Assembly: GCF_000442645.1 (NCBI RefSeq)
Contig: NC_021915.1
Coordinates: 620,001-684,000 of the forward strand
DNA length: 64,000 nt
Source: Corynebacterium maris DSM 45190
Lineage (GTDB): Bacteria; Actinomycetota; Actinomycetes; Mycobacteriales; Mycobacteriaceae
Direction: 5' to 3'
The translations under genes were made by a program, and so were the position numbers. Below are positions 1 to 7,591 of this stretch, piece after piece (within the stretch, counting starts at the first letter, position 1; each line of letters begins with the position of its first letter). The notes under the pieces were generated by a model. That model was not told where the DNA came from and did no database searches. It saw only the letters and a program-made list of their open reading frames with translations.

Positions 1-1208
1 CCTCCTCCGAGGACATCGCGAGCATCGCGACCGTCTCTTCCCGCGACGCCGAGGTCGGCCGCGTCATCGCCGACGCCATGGAAAAGGTCGGCAAGGACGG
101 CGTGCTCTCCGTCGAAGAGTCCCAGACGATCGACTCCTCCGTCGACGTCACCGAGGGCGTCTCCTTCGACAAGGGCTACCTCTCGCCGTACTTCGTCACC
201 GACCAGGATTCCCAGCAGGCCGTCTTGGACGGCCCGGTGATCTTGCTCGTGCGCAACAAGATCTCCTCCCTGCCGGACTTCCTGCCCGCGCTGGAGAAGA
301 TCGTCGGCACCGGTAACCCGCTGCTGATCATCGCCGAAGACATCGAGGGCGAGCCGCTGCAGACCCTCGTGGTCAACAACATCCGCCAGACCATCAAGGC
401 CGTCGCCGTGAAGTCCCCGTACTTCGGGGAACGTCGCAAGGCGTTCATGGATGACCTGGCCGTGGTCACCGGCGCGACCGTCGTGGACCCCGAGGTCGGC
501 GTCAACCTCAGCGAGGTCGACGTCGAGGTGCTCGGCTCCGCCCGTCGCGTCACCGTGACCAAGGACGACACCGTCATCGTCGACGGCGCAGGCACCGCGG
601 AGGACCTCGAGTCCCGCCGCGAGAGCATCCGACGCGAGATCGAGACCACCGACTCCACCTGGGACAAGGAAAAGGCCGAGGAGCGACTGGCCAAGCTGTC
701 CGGCGGCGTGGCCGTGATCAAGGTCGGCGCAGCCACCGAGACCGAGGTCAACGAGCGTAAGCTCCGCGTCGAAGACGCCATCAACGCGGCTCGCGCAGCC
801 GTGCAGGAGGGCGTCATCGCTGGCGGCGGTTCGGTGCTGGTGCAGATCGCCAAGCGGCTGGAGACCTACGCCGAGGAGTTCTCCGGCGAGGCCCGCACCG
901 GCGTGCTGACGCTGGCCCGCGCACTGACCAAGCCGGCCTACTGGATCGCCGAAAACGCCGGACTCGACGGCTCCGTCGTGGTCAACCGCGTCGGTGAGAT
1001 GGCCAATGACGAGGGCTACAACGCCGCTACCGGCGAATACGGCAACCTCATCGAGCAGGGCGTCCTGGACCCGGTCAAGGTCACCCACACCGCTGTGGTC
1101 AACGCAGCGTCGATCGCCCGCATGGTTCTGACCACGGAAGCATCGGTCGTCGACAAGCCGCAGGAGGAGGGCGCCGGCCACGGCGTCCACGGACACCACC
1201 ACCACTAA
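1..1208 (+). CDS. groEL1: Chaperonin GroEL1 (60 kDa chaperonin), 5' end missing
   Basis: This is the C-terminal three quarters of a Hsp60 chaperonin; translation is open from base 3 and the N-terminal ATP-site residues lie outside the window. The visible part holds the apical domain and the returning intermediate and equatorial segments, including VAVIKVGAATETE and the VQEGVIAGGG stretch typical of GroEL. The tail is Gly/His-rich and ends in HGHHHH, the form seen in actinobacterial GroEL1 encoded with groES, rather than the GGM-repeat tail of GroEL2. It folds cytosolic proteins as a ring oligomer. The neighbours whiB3 and sigD repeat the mycobacterial groES-groEL1-whiB3-sigD order, which supports the paralogue call. 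A strong terminator follows 9 bases after the stop codon. Confidence 0.95.
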   Translation, partial: SSEDIASIATVSSRDAEVGRVIADAMEKVGKDGVLSVEESQTIDSSVDVTEGVSFDKGYLSPYFVTDQDSQQAVLDGPVILLVRNKISSLPDFLPALEKIVGTGNPLLIIAEDIEGEPLQTLVVNNIRQTIKAVAVKSPYFGERRKAFMDDLAVVTGATVVDPEVGVNLSEVDVEVLGSARRVTVTKDDTVIVDGAGTAEDLESRRESIRREIETTDSTWDKEKAEERLAKLSGGVAVIKVGAATETEVNERKLRVEDAINAARAAVQEGVIAGGGSVLVQIAKRLETYAEEFSGEARTGVLTLARALTKPAYWIAENAGLDGSVVVNRVGEMANDEGYNAATGEYGNLIEQGVLDPVKVTHTAVVNAASIARMVLTTEASVVDKPQEEGAGHGVHGHHHH

Positions 1209-1217
1209 CAGCGGTTT

Positions 1218-1260
1218 AAAAACACCCTGGGCGTTCCTCGTGGAATCCCAGGGTGTTTTT
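1218..1260. terminator. Bidirectional intrinsic terminator between groEL1 and whiB3
   Basis: A perfect 14-bp inverted repeat (arms 1218-1231 and 1247-1260, core ACACCCTGGG/CCCAGGGTGT) ends in five T on the plus strand and starts with five A, giving a U-run on either strand. It lies between two convergent genes and can terminate both. Confidence 0.92.
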
Positions 1261-1277
1261 CGTTGTGGTGGCCTCGG

Positions 1278-1577
1278 TTAGACCGCGACGCGGGTGCGCT
1301 TGGTGCGGCTGCGCAGCAGATTAGAGCGCTCGGACTCGGACAACCCGCCCCAGATGCCGTAGGGCTCGGCGACCTTCAGGGCGTGCTCGCGGCACATGGT
1401 GAGCACCGGACAGTCGTTGCAGATGGTCTTGGCGCGGTTTTCGCGCTGGGCGCGTGCGCGGCCCCGCTCTCCGTCGGGGTGGTAAAAGACGTCGGAATCT
1501 TTGCCCCGGCAAGAGCCGTGCAGCTGCCAGTCCCAGAAGTCAGCGTTTGGTCCGGGAAGCAGGTGCGGTTGAGCCAT
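1278..1577 (-). CDS. whiB3: WhiB-family iron-sulfur transcriptional regulator (WhiB3/WhcB type)
   Basis: A 99-residue Wbl protein. Four cysteines that would hold a [4Fe-4S] cluster are at C23, C53, C56 and C62 (C-X2-C-X5-C after the first). They are followed by the GIWGG turn at 74-78 and a basic C-terminus (RTKRTR) for DNA contact. The ATG at 1577 is chosen because it has AAGGAG eight bases upstream; a longer reading to 1655 has no such site. The position between groEL1 and sigD matches mycobacterial whiB3 and corynebacterial whcB. Family knowledge: redox/NO-sensing regulator that binds the primary sigma factor; the target genes cannot be read from this sequence. Confidence 0.93.
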   Translation of the reverse strand: MAQPHLLPGPNADFWDWQLHGSCRGKDSDVFYHPDGERGRARAQRENRAKTICNDCPVLTMCREHALKVAEPYGIWGGLSESERSNLLRSRTKRTRVAV

Positions 1578-1844
1578 GGTTATTCTCCTTAGTGCCACTA
1601 CAGATTTCTGGAATCGAGCGGTCGGGGCTGGTCGGACACGCGGTGATGCGGCCATTTGCCGGCGAGCGCCACGTCAGGGAGTGTGGTAGATCATGGTTAA
1701 CAAAATGTGACCAAATAGTTGCCTTATCGTTCATTCCTTGTGACTCGCCTTCCTGGGCTGGCCTTGAGCTGGGGTTTTGCTGAAGGTTAAAGGTCGGTGA
1801 ACTTTAGGAAATGCCTGTCAGGTGAGGGGGCGGGCGCCTCGCGG

Positions 1845-1850
1845 TAGTAT
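1845..1850 (+). promoter_or_regulatory. Candidate -10 box of sigD in the whiB3-sigD divergent region (1578-1901)
   Basis: The 324-bp gap between the divergent whiB3 and sigD starts contains no gene. TAGTAT at 1845 would give a 45-50 nt leader for sigD. The whiB3-side half (about 1670-1745) is AT-rich with TTAACAAAATGTGACC, a plausible promoter or regulator region for whiB3. No factor can be assigned. Confidence 0.35.
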
Positions 1851-1901
1851 GGATCGACCCATAAAGAAGCATGAAGAAGAACTGGCGGCTCTGGAGGCCT
1901 C

Positions 1902-2477
1902 GTGAGCGACACTGACACCGACCGGGAACTGGCGGAGCTTGTTCCGCTGGCGAAGGATGGGGATCGTCGGGCCCTGCAGCGGATCATCCAGGTGGTCCAT
2001 CCCCGCGTACTGCGCTATGCCCGCGCCCGGATCGGCGGGGGCAAGTCACCCACCGCGGAGGACGTCGCGCAGGAGGTCTGTCTGGCGATCTCGACGGGCA
2101 TCGGAAAATACGTGGACAAAGGTAAGCCGTTCATGGCTTTCGTCTACGGCATCGCCTTCAACAAGGTCGCGGACGCCCACCGGTCCATGTCCCGGGATCA
2201 CTCCAACCCGACCGCCGACGTGCCGGACTCCGTCAACGACGTCGACACCCCCGAACAGCACGCTCTGGACCAAGACGGAAGTAACAGAGCGCGCGTGCTT
2301 CTCGATTCATTGAGTGAGAAGGCCCGCGAAATACTGATCCTCCGGATCTATGTCGGCCTGACCGCAGAGGAAACTGCAGCCATCGTCTCAAGCACACCGG
2401 GCGCTGTCCGGGTCGCCCAACACCGTGCCTTGGCGTCCCTGCGGAAAACCCTGGAGAGACAAGGAGCCACAGACTGA
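1902..2477 (+). CDS. sigD: RNA polymerase ECF sigma factor SigD
   Basis: A 191-residue ECF sigma factor. Region 2 covers about residues 25-105 (core-binding helix around AEDVAQEVCLAI, then FMAFVYGIAFNKVADAHR for -10 recognition). Region 4 covers about 130-185 (LSEKAREILILRIYVGLTAEETA and the recognition helix GAVRVAQHRALASLR). The start is GTG, placed by GGAGG just upstream. Its stop overlaps the start of the membrane anti-sigma gene (TGATG), so the two are translationally coupled. SigD in this family controls cell-envelope and mycolate-related genes; that role is taken from orthologues, not from this window. Confidence 0.93.
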   Translation: MSDTDTDRELAELVPLAKDGDRRALQRIIQVVHPRVLRYARARIGGGKSPTAEDVAQEVCLAISTGIGKYVDKGKPFMAFVYGIAFNKVADAHRSMSRDHSNPTADVPDSVNDVDTPEQHALDQDGSNRARVLLDSLSEKAREILILRIYVGLTAEETAAIVSSTPGAVRVAQHRALASLRKTLERQGATD

Positions 2478-3280
2478 TGGAGCGCAAGGACAACGAACCC
2501 ACCGACGTCACCCGCCAGCTTGCGCCGTTGGTGGAGGATGACGCTTATATCACTGGCCTGTCCCGGGGCGAGGCCGCAGAGGACGATGAGCTGGCGCAGG
2601 TTTTGCTTGCGTTGCGGGACGACGTCGAGGCGCAGATGCCGCCGGCCCCGAAGGTCGAGGGCGCCGACGACGAGGCCGCCGTCATCCCGATGGCCGGCCG
2701 TCGCCGTCGTTCCCGCCCGTGGGTGCACGGCCTGATCGGCGCGGCGGCGGCGACCGTCCTCATCGCCGGTGTGGGCGTCACCTACTTAGGCGTCAGCGCG
2801 GATGATTCGGACCCGACCGTCGTCGAGTTGGCCGGCAAGTTGGATGAAATCGAGACCCACGCGGCGGACGGCGACATGGAGTCCACCCGCGTCTTGGTGG
2901 ACGAGGCTCGCCGGTTGGTCTCCGACCTGGAGCGCGCGCGCCCCGCCGGCGCTCCTGCCCCGGGCACCGTCACCGAGCGTTCCGTCGCCAGGAGCACCGT
3001 CACGCTCACGGAAAGCCCCGCGCCGGCCGACGAGGCTGAGTCGGCCCCGGAGCCCACCGCGGCGGCGCCCGCCCCGGGCACGACCACCGTCACGGCGGAG
3101 CCCACCACGGTCACCCAGGTTCAAACGCAGACCCAGACTGCCACGGCCACTGCCACGGTCACGGTCACTCAGCAGGTGCCGGTGCAGCCGAACCCGCAGC
3201 CGACGCAGAGTGCGGAGCCGACGTCGCCGGCCCCGACGCAGGCGCCGGCGGAAACGCCGCAGTCGCCGCCGGGGCAGTAG
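2477..3280 (+). CDS. rsdA: Anti-sigma-D factor RsdA (membrane-anchored)
   Basis: A 267-residue single-pass membrane protein. Residues 1-75 are acidic and cytosolic, with the short sigma-binding region near the N-terminus. A basic RRRRSR stop-transfer patch (75-80) precedes the membrane segment at about 84-105. The outer part (about 110-267) is Pro/Thr/Ala/Gln-rich and low complexity (TQTQTATATATVTVT). The start codon shares a base with the sigD stop codon. This architecture and position are those of RsdA, which sequesters SigD until it is proteolysed. The gene ends 7 bp from the convergent DUF5319 gene, with no terminator hairpin seen between them. Confidence 0.9.
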   Translation: MERKDNEPTDVTRQLAPLVEDDAYITGLSRGEAAEDDELAQVLLALRDDVEAQMPPAPKVEGADDEAAVIPMAGRRRRSRPWVHGLIGAAAATVLIAGVGVTYLGVSADDSDPTVVELAGKLDEIETHAADGDMESTRVLVDEARRLVSDLERARPAGAPAPGTVTERSVARSTVTLTESPAPADEAESAPEPTAAAPAPGTTTVTAEPTTVTQVQTQTQTATATATVTVTQQVPVQPNPQPTQSAEPTSPAPTQAPAETPQSPPGQ

Positions 3281-3287
3281 TGAGGGG

Positions 3288-3659
3288 CTAGCGGCCCTCG
3301 CGGCCGTCGAGGTAGCCCAGGGCGTAGTCCCAGGGGACGTAGGCGTCGATGGCGGGGTCGGCGCCCGGCTCATGCACGGGGGCGAGCTCTCCGGTCAGGC
3401 TGGCCTGCATGTTCGCGGCCATGATCTCCCAGTCGTAGTAGTGCATCACGTCGCAGTCCTCGCAGAGGAAGCAGACGCCGAGGATCCCCCGGGGGAGCAG
3501 AATTTCTTGGCATTCACGGACGATCGCCAGATCGTGCAACGTGGCCTCGCGCTCTTCGGGGGTCAGCGGCACGGCCGGTTCTTCCGGCTCGAGGAAGGAC
3601 GCCGGATCGTTGGGGTCGTCAGCGAACGGGTCGCGTGGCATCATCGAGTCGTAGTTCAC
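3288..3659 (-). CDS. DUF5319 family conserved actinobacterial protein
   Basis: A 123-residue acidic protein resembling the conserved product found next to sigD/guaB2 in mycobacteria and corynebacteria. It contains the family's PRDPFADDPNDP start and a Cys-pair region, CFLCEDCDVMHYYDWE, that could bind a metal or cluster. It ends in YVPWDYALGYLDG. Function is unknown. The open frame continues far upstream as antisense to guaB, so the true start must be chosen. GTG at 3659 lies exactly 7 bases downstream of a TAGGGT -10 box, consistent with leaderless translation. Alternatives are GTG 3668 and ATG 3644. Confidence 0.82.
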   Translation of the reverse strand: MNYDSMMPRDPFADDPNDPASFLEPEEPAVPLTPEEREATLHDLAIVRECQEILLPRGILGVCFLCEDCDVMHYYDWEIMAANMQASLTGELAPVHEPGADPAIDAYVPWDYALGYLDGREGR

Positions 3660-3666
3660 ACTGGTC

Positions 3667-3695
3667 ACCCTATTGTGGAGGACGTTCCGGGGCAA
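3667..3695 (-). promoter_or_regulatory. Promoter of the DUF5319 gene, leaderless type
   Basis: On the minus strand TTGCCC (3695-3690) and TAGGGT (3672-3667) are separated by 17 bases. The -10 ends 7 bases before the GTG at 3659, so the transcript probably begins at the start codon. Confidence 0.55.
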
Positions 3696-3782
3696 TTCCC
3701 CGTAGATTCTCTCATGGGGCGATTCGGGTTTAAGGTGTAAGCAACTCGACGAGTCCTCATAGCCTTTAAAAGGAGTGCCCTC

Positions 3783-5303
3783 ATGACCGACCAGCGCATC
3801 CACACCGGTGGAGACGACCCGAACAAGGTTGCCCTCCGCGGACTGACTTTCGACGATGTCTTGCTGCTGCCCGCAGAGTCCCACATCGTCCCGAGCGAAG
3901 TGGACACCTCCTCCCAGTTCACCCGCAACATCCGTCTCGGTCTGCCGATCGCCTCCGCGGCGATGGACACGGTCACCGAGGCCCGCATGGCCGTGGCCAT
4001 GGCCCGTCAGGGCGGCATCGGCGTCCTGCACCGCAACCTGTCCTCGGAGGAGCAGGCCGGGCAGGTCGAGATCGTCAAGCGTTCCGAGTCCGGCATGGTC
4101 AACGACCCGGTCACCGCGACTCCGGAGATGACCATCGGCGAGGTCGATGAGCTGTGCGCCCGCTTCCGGATCTCGGGTCTGCCGGTCGTCGATTCCGAGG
4201 GCACGCTCGTGGGCATCATCACCAACCGCGACATGCGCTTCGAGCGTGACACTAACCGCCCGACTTCCGAGGTCATGACCCCCATGCCGCTGGTCGTGGC
4301 ACAGGAGGGCGTCTCCAAGGATGAGGCTCTGGCGCTGCTGAGCGAGCACAAGATCGAGAAGCTCCCGATCATCGACTCCGCCGGCAAGCTCACGGGCCTG
4401 ATCACCGTCAAGGACTTCGTGAAGACGGAGCAGTTCCCGAACTCGTCGAAGGACTCCACGGGACGTCTGCTGGTGGCGGCGGGCATCGGCACCGGCGCCG
4501 ACTCCTACGAGCGCGCCGGCCAGCTGGTCGACGCCGGCGTGGACGTACTCGTCGTGGATTCCGCCCACGCCCACAACAACCGGGTGCTCGAGATGGTCTC
4601 CCGCGTGCAGAAGGACTTCGGCGCCCACGTCGACGTCATCGGCGGCAACCTCGCCACCCGCGAGGCCGCGCAGGCCATGATCGACGCCGGCGCCGACGGC
4701 ATCAAGGTCGGCATCGGCCCGGGCTCCATCTGCACCACGCGTGTCGTCGCCGGCGTCGGCGCCCCGCAGATCACCTCCATCCTCGAATCCTCCGTCCCGG
4801 CCAAGGCCGCGGGCGTGCCGATCATCGCCGACGGCGGCATGCAGTACTCCGGTGACGTGGCCAAGGCCTTCGCCGCCGGCGCCGACACCGTCATGCTCGG
4901 CTCCATGCTGGCCGGCACCGCCGAGTCCCCGGGCGACGTCGTGGTGGTCAACGGCAAGCAGTACAAGCGCTACCGCGGCATGGGGTCCATGGGCGCCATG
5001 CAGGGCCGCGGCCTGTCCGGGGAGAAGCGCTCCTACTCCAAGGACCGCTACTTCCAGGCGGACGTCAAGAGCGAAGACAAGCTGGTCCCGGAAGGCATCG
5101 AGGGCCAGGTCCCGTACCGCGGCGAGATCGGCAACATCACGCACCAGATCGTCGGCGGCCTGCGCGCGGCCATGGGCTACACCGGTTCCTCCTCCATCGC
5201 GGAGCTGCAGACCAAGCAGTTCGTCCAGATCACCCAGGCCGGCCTGCGTGAGTCGCACCCGCATGACATCACCCAGACCGTCGAGGCGCCGAACTACCGC
5301 TAA
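3783..5303 (+). CDS. guaB: Inosine-5'-monophosphate dehydrogenase
   Basis: IMP + NAD+ + H2O to XMP + NADH, the committed step of GMP synthesis, acting as a cytosolic tetramer. The 506 residues have the normal length. The barrel start TFDDVLLLP is at 22-30. Two CBS domains occupy about 105-215 (LVGIITNRDMRF; LTGLITVKDFVK). The catalytic loop GIGPGSICTTR carries the active Cys at 317, followed by the flap region YRGMGSMGAM. The ATG has AAAAGGAG upstream. It is followed by a terminator and then guaB3 and guaA, all on the same strand, so this is a GMP cluster with separate transcripts. Confidence 0.97.
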   Translation: MTDQRIHTGGDDPNKVALRGLTFDDVLLLPAESHIVPSEVDTSSQFTRNIRLGLPIASAAMDTVTEARMAVAMARQGGIGVLHRNLSSEEQAGQVEIVKRSESGMVNDPVTATPEMTIGEVDELCARFRISGLPVVDSEGTLVGIITNRDMRFERDTNRPTSEVMTPMPLVVAQEGVSKDEALALLSEHKIEKLPIIDSAGKLTGLITVKDFVKTEQFPNSSKDSTGRLLVAAGIGTGADSYERAGQLVDAGVDVLVVDSAHAHNNRVLEMVSRVQKDFGAHVDVIGGNLATREAAQAMIDAGADGIKVGIGPGSICTTRVVAGVGAPQITSILESSVPAKAAGVPIIADGGMQYSGDVAKAFAAGADTVMLGSMLAGTAESPGDVVVVNGKQYKRYRGMGSMGAMQGRGLSGEKRSYSKDRYFQADVKSEDKLVPEGIEGQVPYRGEIGNITHQIVGGLRAAMGYTGSSSIAELQTKQFVQITQAGLRESHPHDITQTVEAPNYR

Positions 5304-5315
5304 GCGCTCTCGTTG

Positions 5316-5350
5316 ACACCGCCCGTGCCGTCAAGGCCGGGCGGTGTTTT
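5316..5350 (+). terminator. Intrinsic terminator after guaB
   Basis: Stem ACACCGCCCG / CGGGCGGTGT (5316-5325, 5338-5347) with a 12-nt loop, ending in TTTT. Confidence 0.88.
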
Positions 5351-5409
5351 CCTGCGCCGGTGCGGTAAAGTGAGCCTCCGACATCATCTGTGAGGATTGG
5401 GAGCAGCAC

Positions 5410-6519
5410 ATGCGCGAATACGTCGAAATCGGTATCGGCCGGGAAGCCCGCCGCACCTGGCATCTGGATGACTTGACCCTGGTGCCGTCCCGGCGCACCC
5501 GTTCCTCCAAGGACGTGGACACGACCTGGAGCATCGACGCCTACTCCTTCGACACCCCCGTGGTGTCGCACCCGACCGACGCGCTGGCGTCGCCGGAGTT
5601 CGCCAAGGAAATGGGCGTGCAGGGCGGCCTGGCGGTCATCAACGCCGAGGGGCTGTGGGGCCGCCACCGCGACCTGGACGGCGCGATCGGCCGGGTGCTG
5701 GCGGCGTCCGGCCCGCGGGAGGCCACTGGCGTGCTGCAGGAGCTGCACGCGGCCCCGCTCGATTATGAACTGCTCGCCGAGCGCATCCGCGACGTCCGCG
5801 ATAGCGGCGCCACCGTCGCGGTGCGCGTGAGCCCGCAGAACGCCCGCGAAATCGCCCCGGAGGTCATCGCCGCCGGCACCGAGCTGCTGTTCATCCAGGG
5901 CACCATCATCTCCGCGGAGCACGTGGCCAAGGGCGGGGACCCGATCAACCTCAAGGAGTTCATCGGCTCCTTGGAGATCCCGGTCATCGCCGGCGCGGTG
6001 TCGGACTACTCGACCGCGATGCACCTGATGCGCACCGGCGCGGCCGGGGTCATCGTCGGCGGCGGCACCAACACCTCGGCCGCGGCCCTGGGCATCGAGA
6101 CCCCACTGGCCACGGCCATCGCCGACGCCGCGGCGGCCCGCCGCGAGTACCTCGACGAGACCGGCGGCCGCTACGTCCACATCATCGCGGACGGCGAGCT
6201 GCGCACCTCCGGCGACATGGCCAAGGCGATCGCCTGCGGCGCGGACGCCGTCATGCTGGGCACCCCGCTCGCGGCCGCGGAAGAGTCCGCCGCGCCCGGA
6301 CACTTCTGGCAGTCCTCGGCAGCCCACCCACGGTTCCCGCGCGGCGTGATCGAGCAGGTCACGGACCAGCGCGCCACCCTGGAGACAATCCTGCACGGCC
6401 CCTCTGCGGACCCGCACGGCCTGCAGAACCTGGTAGGTGGCCTGACCCGCTCCATGGCGAAGTGCGGTTACACCGACCTGAAGTCCTTCCAAAAGGTGGG
6501 CATCTCCGCGAGCTTCTGA
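5410..6519 (+). CDS. guaB3: GuaB3 family IMP dehydrogenase-related protein
   Basis: A 369-residue IMPDH/GMP-reductase-fold protein without the CBS pair of GuaB. The barrel is recognisable (DDLTLVPSRRT, VAVRVSP, FIQGTIISAEHV, VIADGELRTSGDMAKAIACGADAVMLG). The loop that carries the catalytic cysteine in GuaB is here GVIVGGGTNTSAAALGIE (about 213-230) with no cysteine. Classical IMPDH chemistry is therefore doubtful from sequence. It is conserved beside guaB in this order, and its role in purine metabolism is not established here. GGGAG precedes the ATG, and a TAAAGT -10 box lies about 40 bases upstream. It may be a GMP-reductase-like or regulatory paralogue. Confidence 0.9.
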   Translation: MREYVEIGIGREARRTWHLDDLTLVPSRRTRSSKDVDTTWSIDAYSFDTPVVSHPTDALASPEFAKEMGVQGGLAVINAEGLWGRHRDLDGAIGRVLAASGPREATGVLQELHAAPLDYELLAERIRDVRDSGATVAVRVSPQNAREIAPEVIAAGTELLFIQGTIISAEHVAKGGDPINLKEFIGSLEIPVIAGAVSDYSTAMHLMRTGAAGVIVGGGTNTSAAALGIETPLATAIADAAAARREYLDETGGRYVHIIADGELRTSGDMAKAIACGADAVMLGTPLAAAEESAAPGHFWQSSAAHPRFPRGVIEQVTDQRATLETILHGPSADPHGLQNLVGGLTRSMAKCGYTDLKSFQKVGISASF

Positions 6520-6580
6520 TGCAGGAGTAGTCTGGGGCGGTATTTCCGTCGCAGCAACGCAGAAAAGGGGTCGACGCCCA

Positions 6581-7558
6581 GTGCCCGCACCGTCGCCGCA
6601 GTCCCGTCCCGCCGTCGTGTCCCTCCCGCAAGGGGAGCCGGACCTGCCGGAGGTGGCACGGGAAATCCTCGAGGCCGGTCGCCCCGCCGTCGGCTACCTC
6701 AATGACCGCGCGCTGGTGGCCGTCACCCCGCTCACCGACGACGGCCGGCTCGCCGTCGAGATCCCGCCCCGGGCTGACGCCGTCGGGGACGCCCCGGATA
6801 CCCGTAATTCCTATGAGCGGTGGCAGTGGGAGGCCCTGCCCGCCGAGGTGGCCACGCACGGCCCGCCGCACCTCGAAGACGAGCTGCTCCGGGAGTTCCA
6901 CGAGGAGCTGGAGAAGTTCATGGCGGCGTGGCGGGACACCGCCCCGGCCACCGAAGACCCGGGGGAGCGCCTTGCCGAGGAGGCCGCCGCGGCCGCTCGG
7001 GTGGGCGCGGAGATGGCAGCCCTCGAGGTCTCCGGGCCGGAACGCACCCTGTTGCTCGCACCATTGCAGTCGTGGGTAACGATGCACGGCATCGTCGACG
7101 AACATGTCGCGGAACTGTCGGAACTCGTGGACTCCCTGCGCCGGGCCGGTTCCCGCGCCGGTTTCCATGTCGCGCTCGCGCGGTTGCACGCCCTCGCCGC
7201 CGACGTCGAGCCGAGTCCGCAGCTCATCGCCGCCCTCCGCGTCGACGCCGACGATCTCGCGGCCCGGGCAGTGGAGCGGGAACGGTTGGCCGCGCGGGTG
7301 GGAGCCAAGGTGCGGTCGCTGATTTCCCTGATGGGGGTGCCGGGCGACGTCATCGCCGGCTGGCTGGAGGACACCGACTTTGCTTCCTTCCCTCCGGGGG
7401 TCCACCGGCTGGTCGAAGAAGTCCGCTCTGCCTCGGAGAACACGGCGGCGTCGATAAGCGAGTTGGATGCGCTGGCGGAACGTGTGGCAGGGGAGCCCGG
7501 CCCCAATCCAAAGGGTGTGCGGGATCGGGTGGAGGCGGTGGCCGCTCACCTCGGCTAA
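6581..7558 (+). CDS. Hypothetical protein between guaB3 and guaA
   Basis: A 325-residue soluble protein that I do not recognise. It has no signal peptide or membrane segment. Residues about 20-80 look globular beta (GRPAVGYLNDRALVAVTPL). From about residue 85 onward it is Ala/Glu/Arg-rich and mostly helical, with possible coiled coils (LLREFHEELEKFMAAW and ARAVERERLAARVGAKV). The start is GTG after GAAAAGGGG. It ends 33 bases before guaA, but a leaderless guaA promoter lies in that gap, so it need not be co-transcribed with guaA. Codon use is like its neighbours. No function is proposed. Confidence 0.75.
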   Translation: MPAPSPQSRPAVVSLPQGEPDLPEVAREILEAGRPAVGYLNDRALVAVTPLTDDGRLAVEIPPRADAVGDAPDTRNSYERWQWEALPAEVATHGPPHLEDELLREFHEELEKFMAAWRDTAPATEDPGERLAEEAAAAARVGAEMAALEVSGPERTLLLAPLQSWVTMHGIVDEHVAELSELVDSLRRAGSRAGFHVALARLHALAADVEPSPQLIAALRVDADDLAARAVERERLAARVGAKVRSLISLMGVPGDVIAGWLEDTDFASFPPGVHRLVEEVRSASENTAASISELDALAERVAGEPGPNPKGVRDRVEAVAAHLG

Positions 7559-7578
7559 GAAATCCAGGGACAGCGTAG

Positions 7579-7584
7579 TAGGAT
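7579..7584 (+). promoter_or_regulatory. -10 box of guaA, leaderless type
   Basis: TAGGAT lies exactly 7 bases before the guaA GTG and no Shine-Dalgarno sequence is present, so transcription likely begins at the start codon. Confidence 0.6.
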
Positions 7585-7591
7585 CAGGTTT

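Noticed and set aside
3660..5264. Long minus-strand open frame continuous with the DUF5319 gene
   Set aside because: It is antisense to guaB, has low-complexity His/Gly/Asp/Val-rich composition typical of reverse frames in high-GC genes, and the promoter at 3667 marks the true start.
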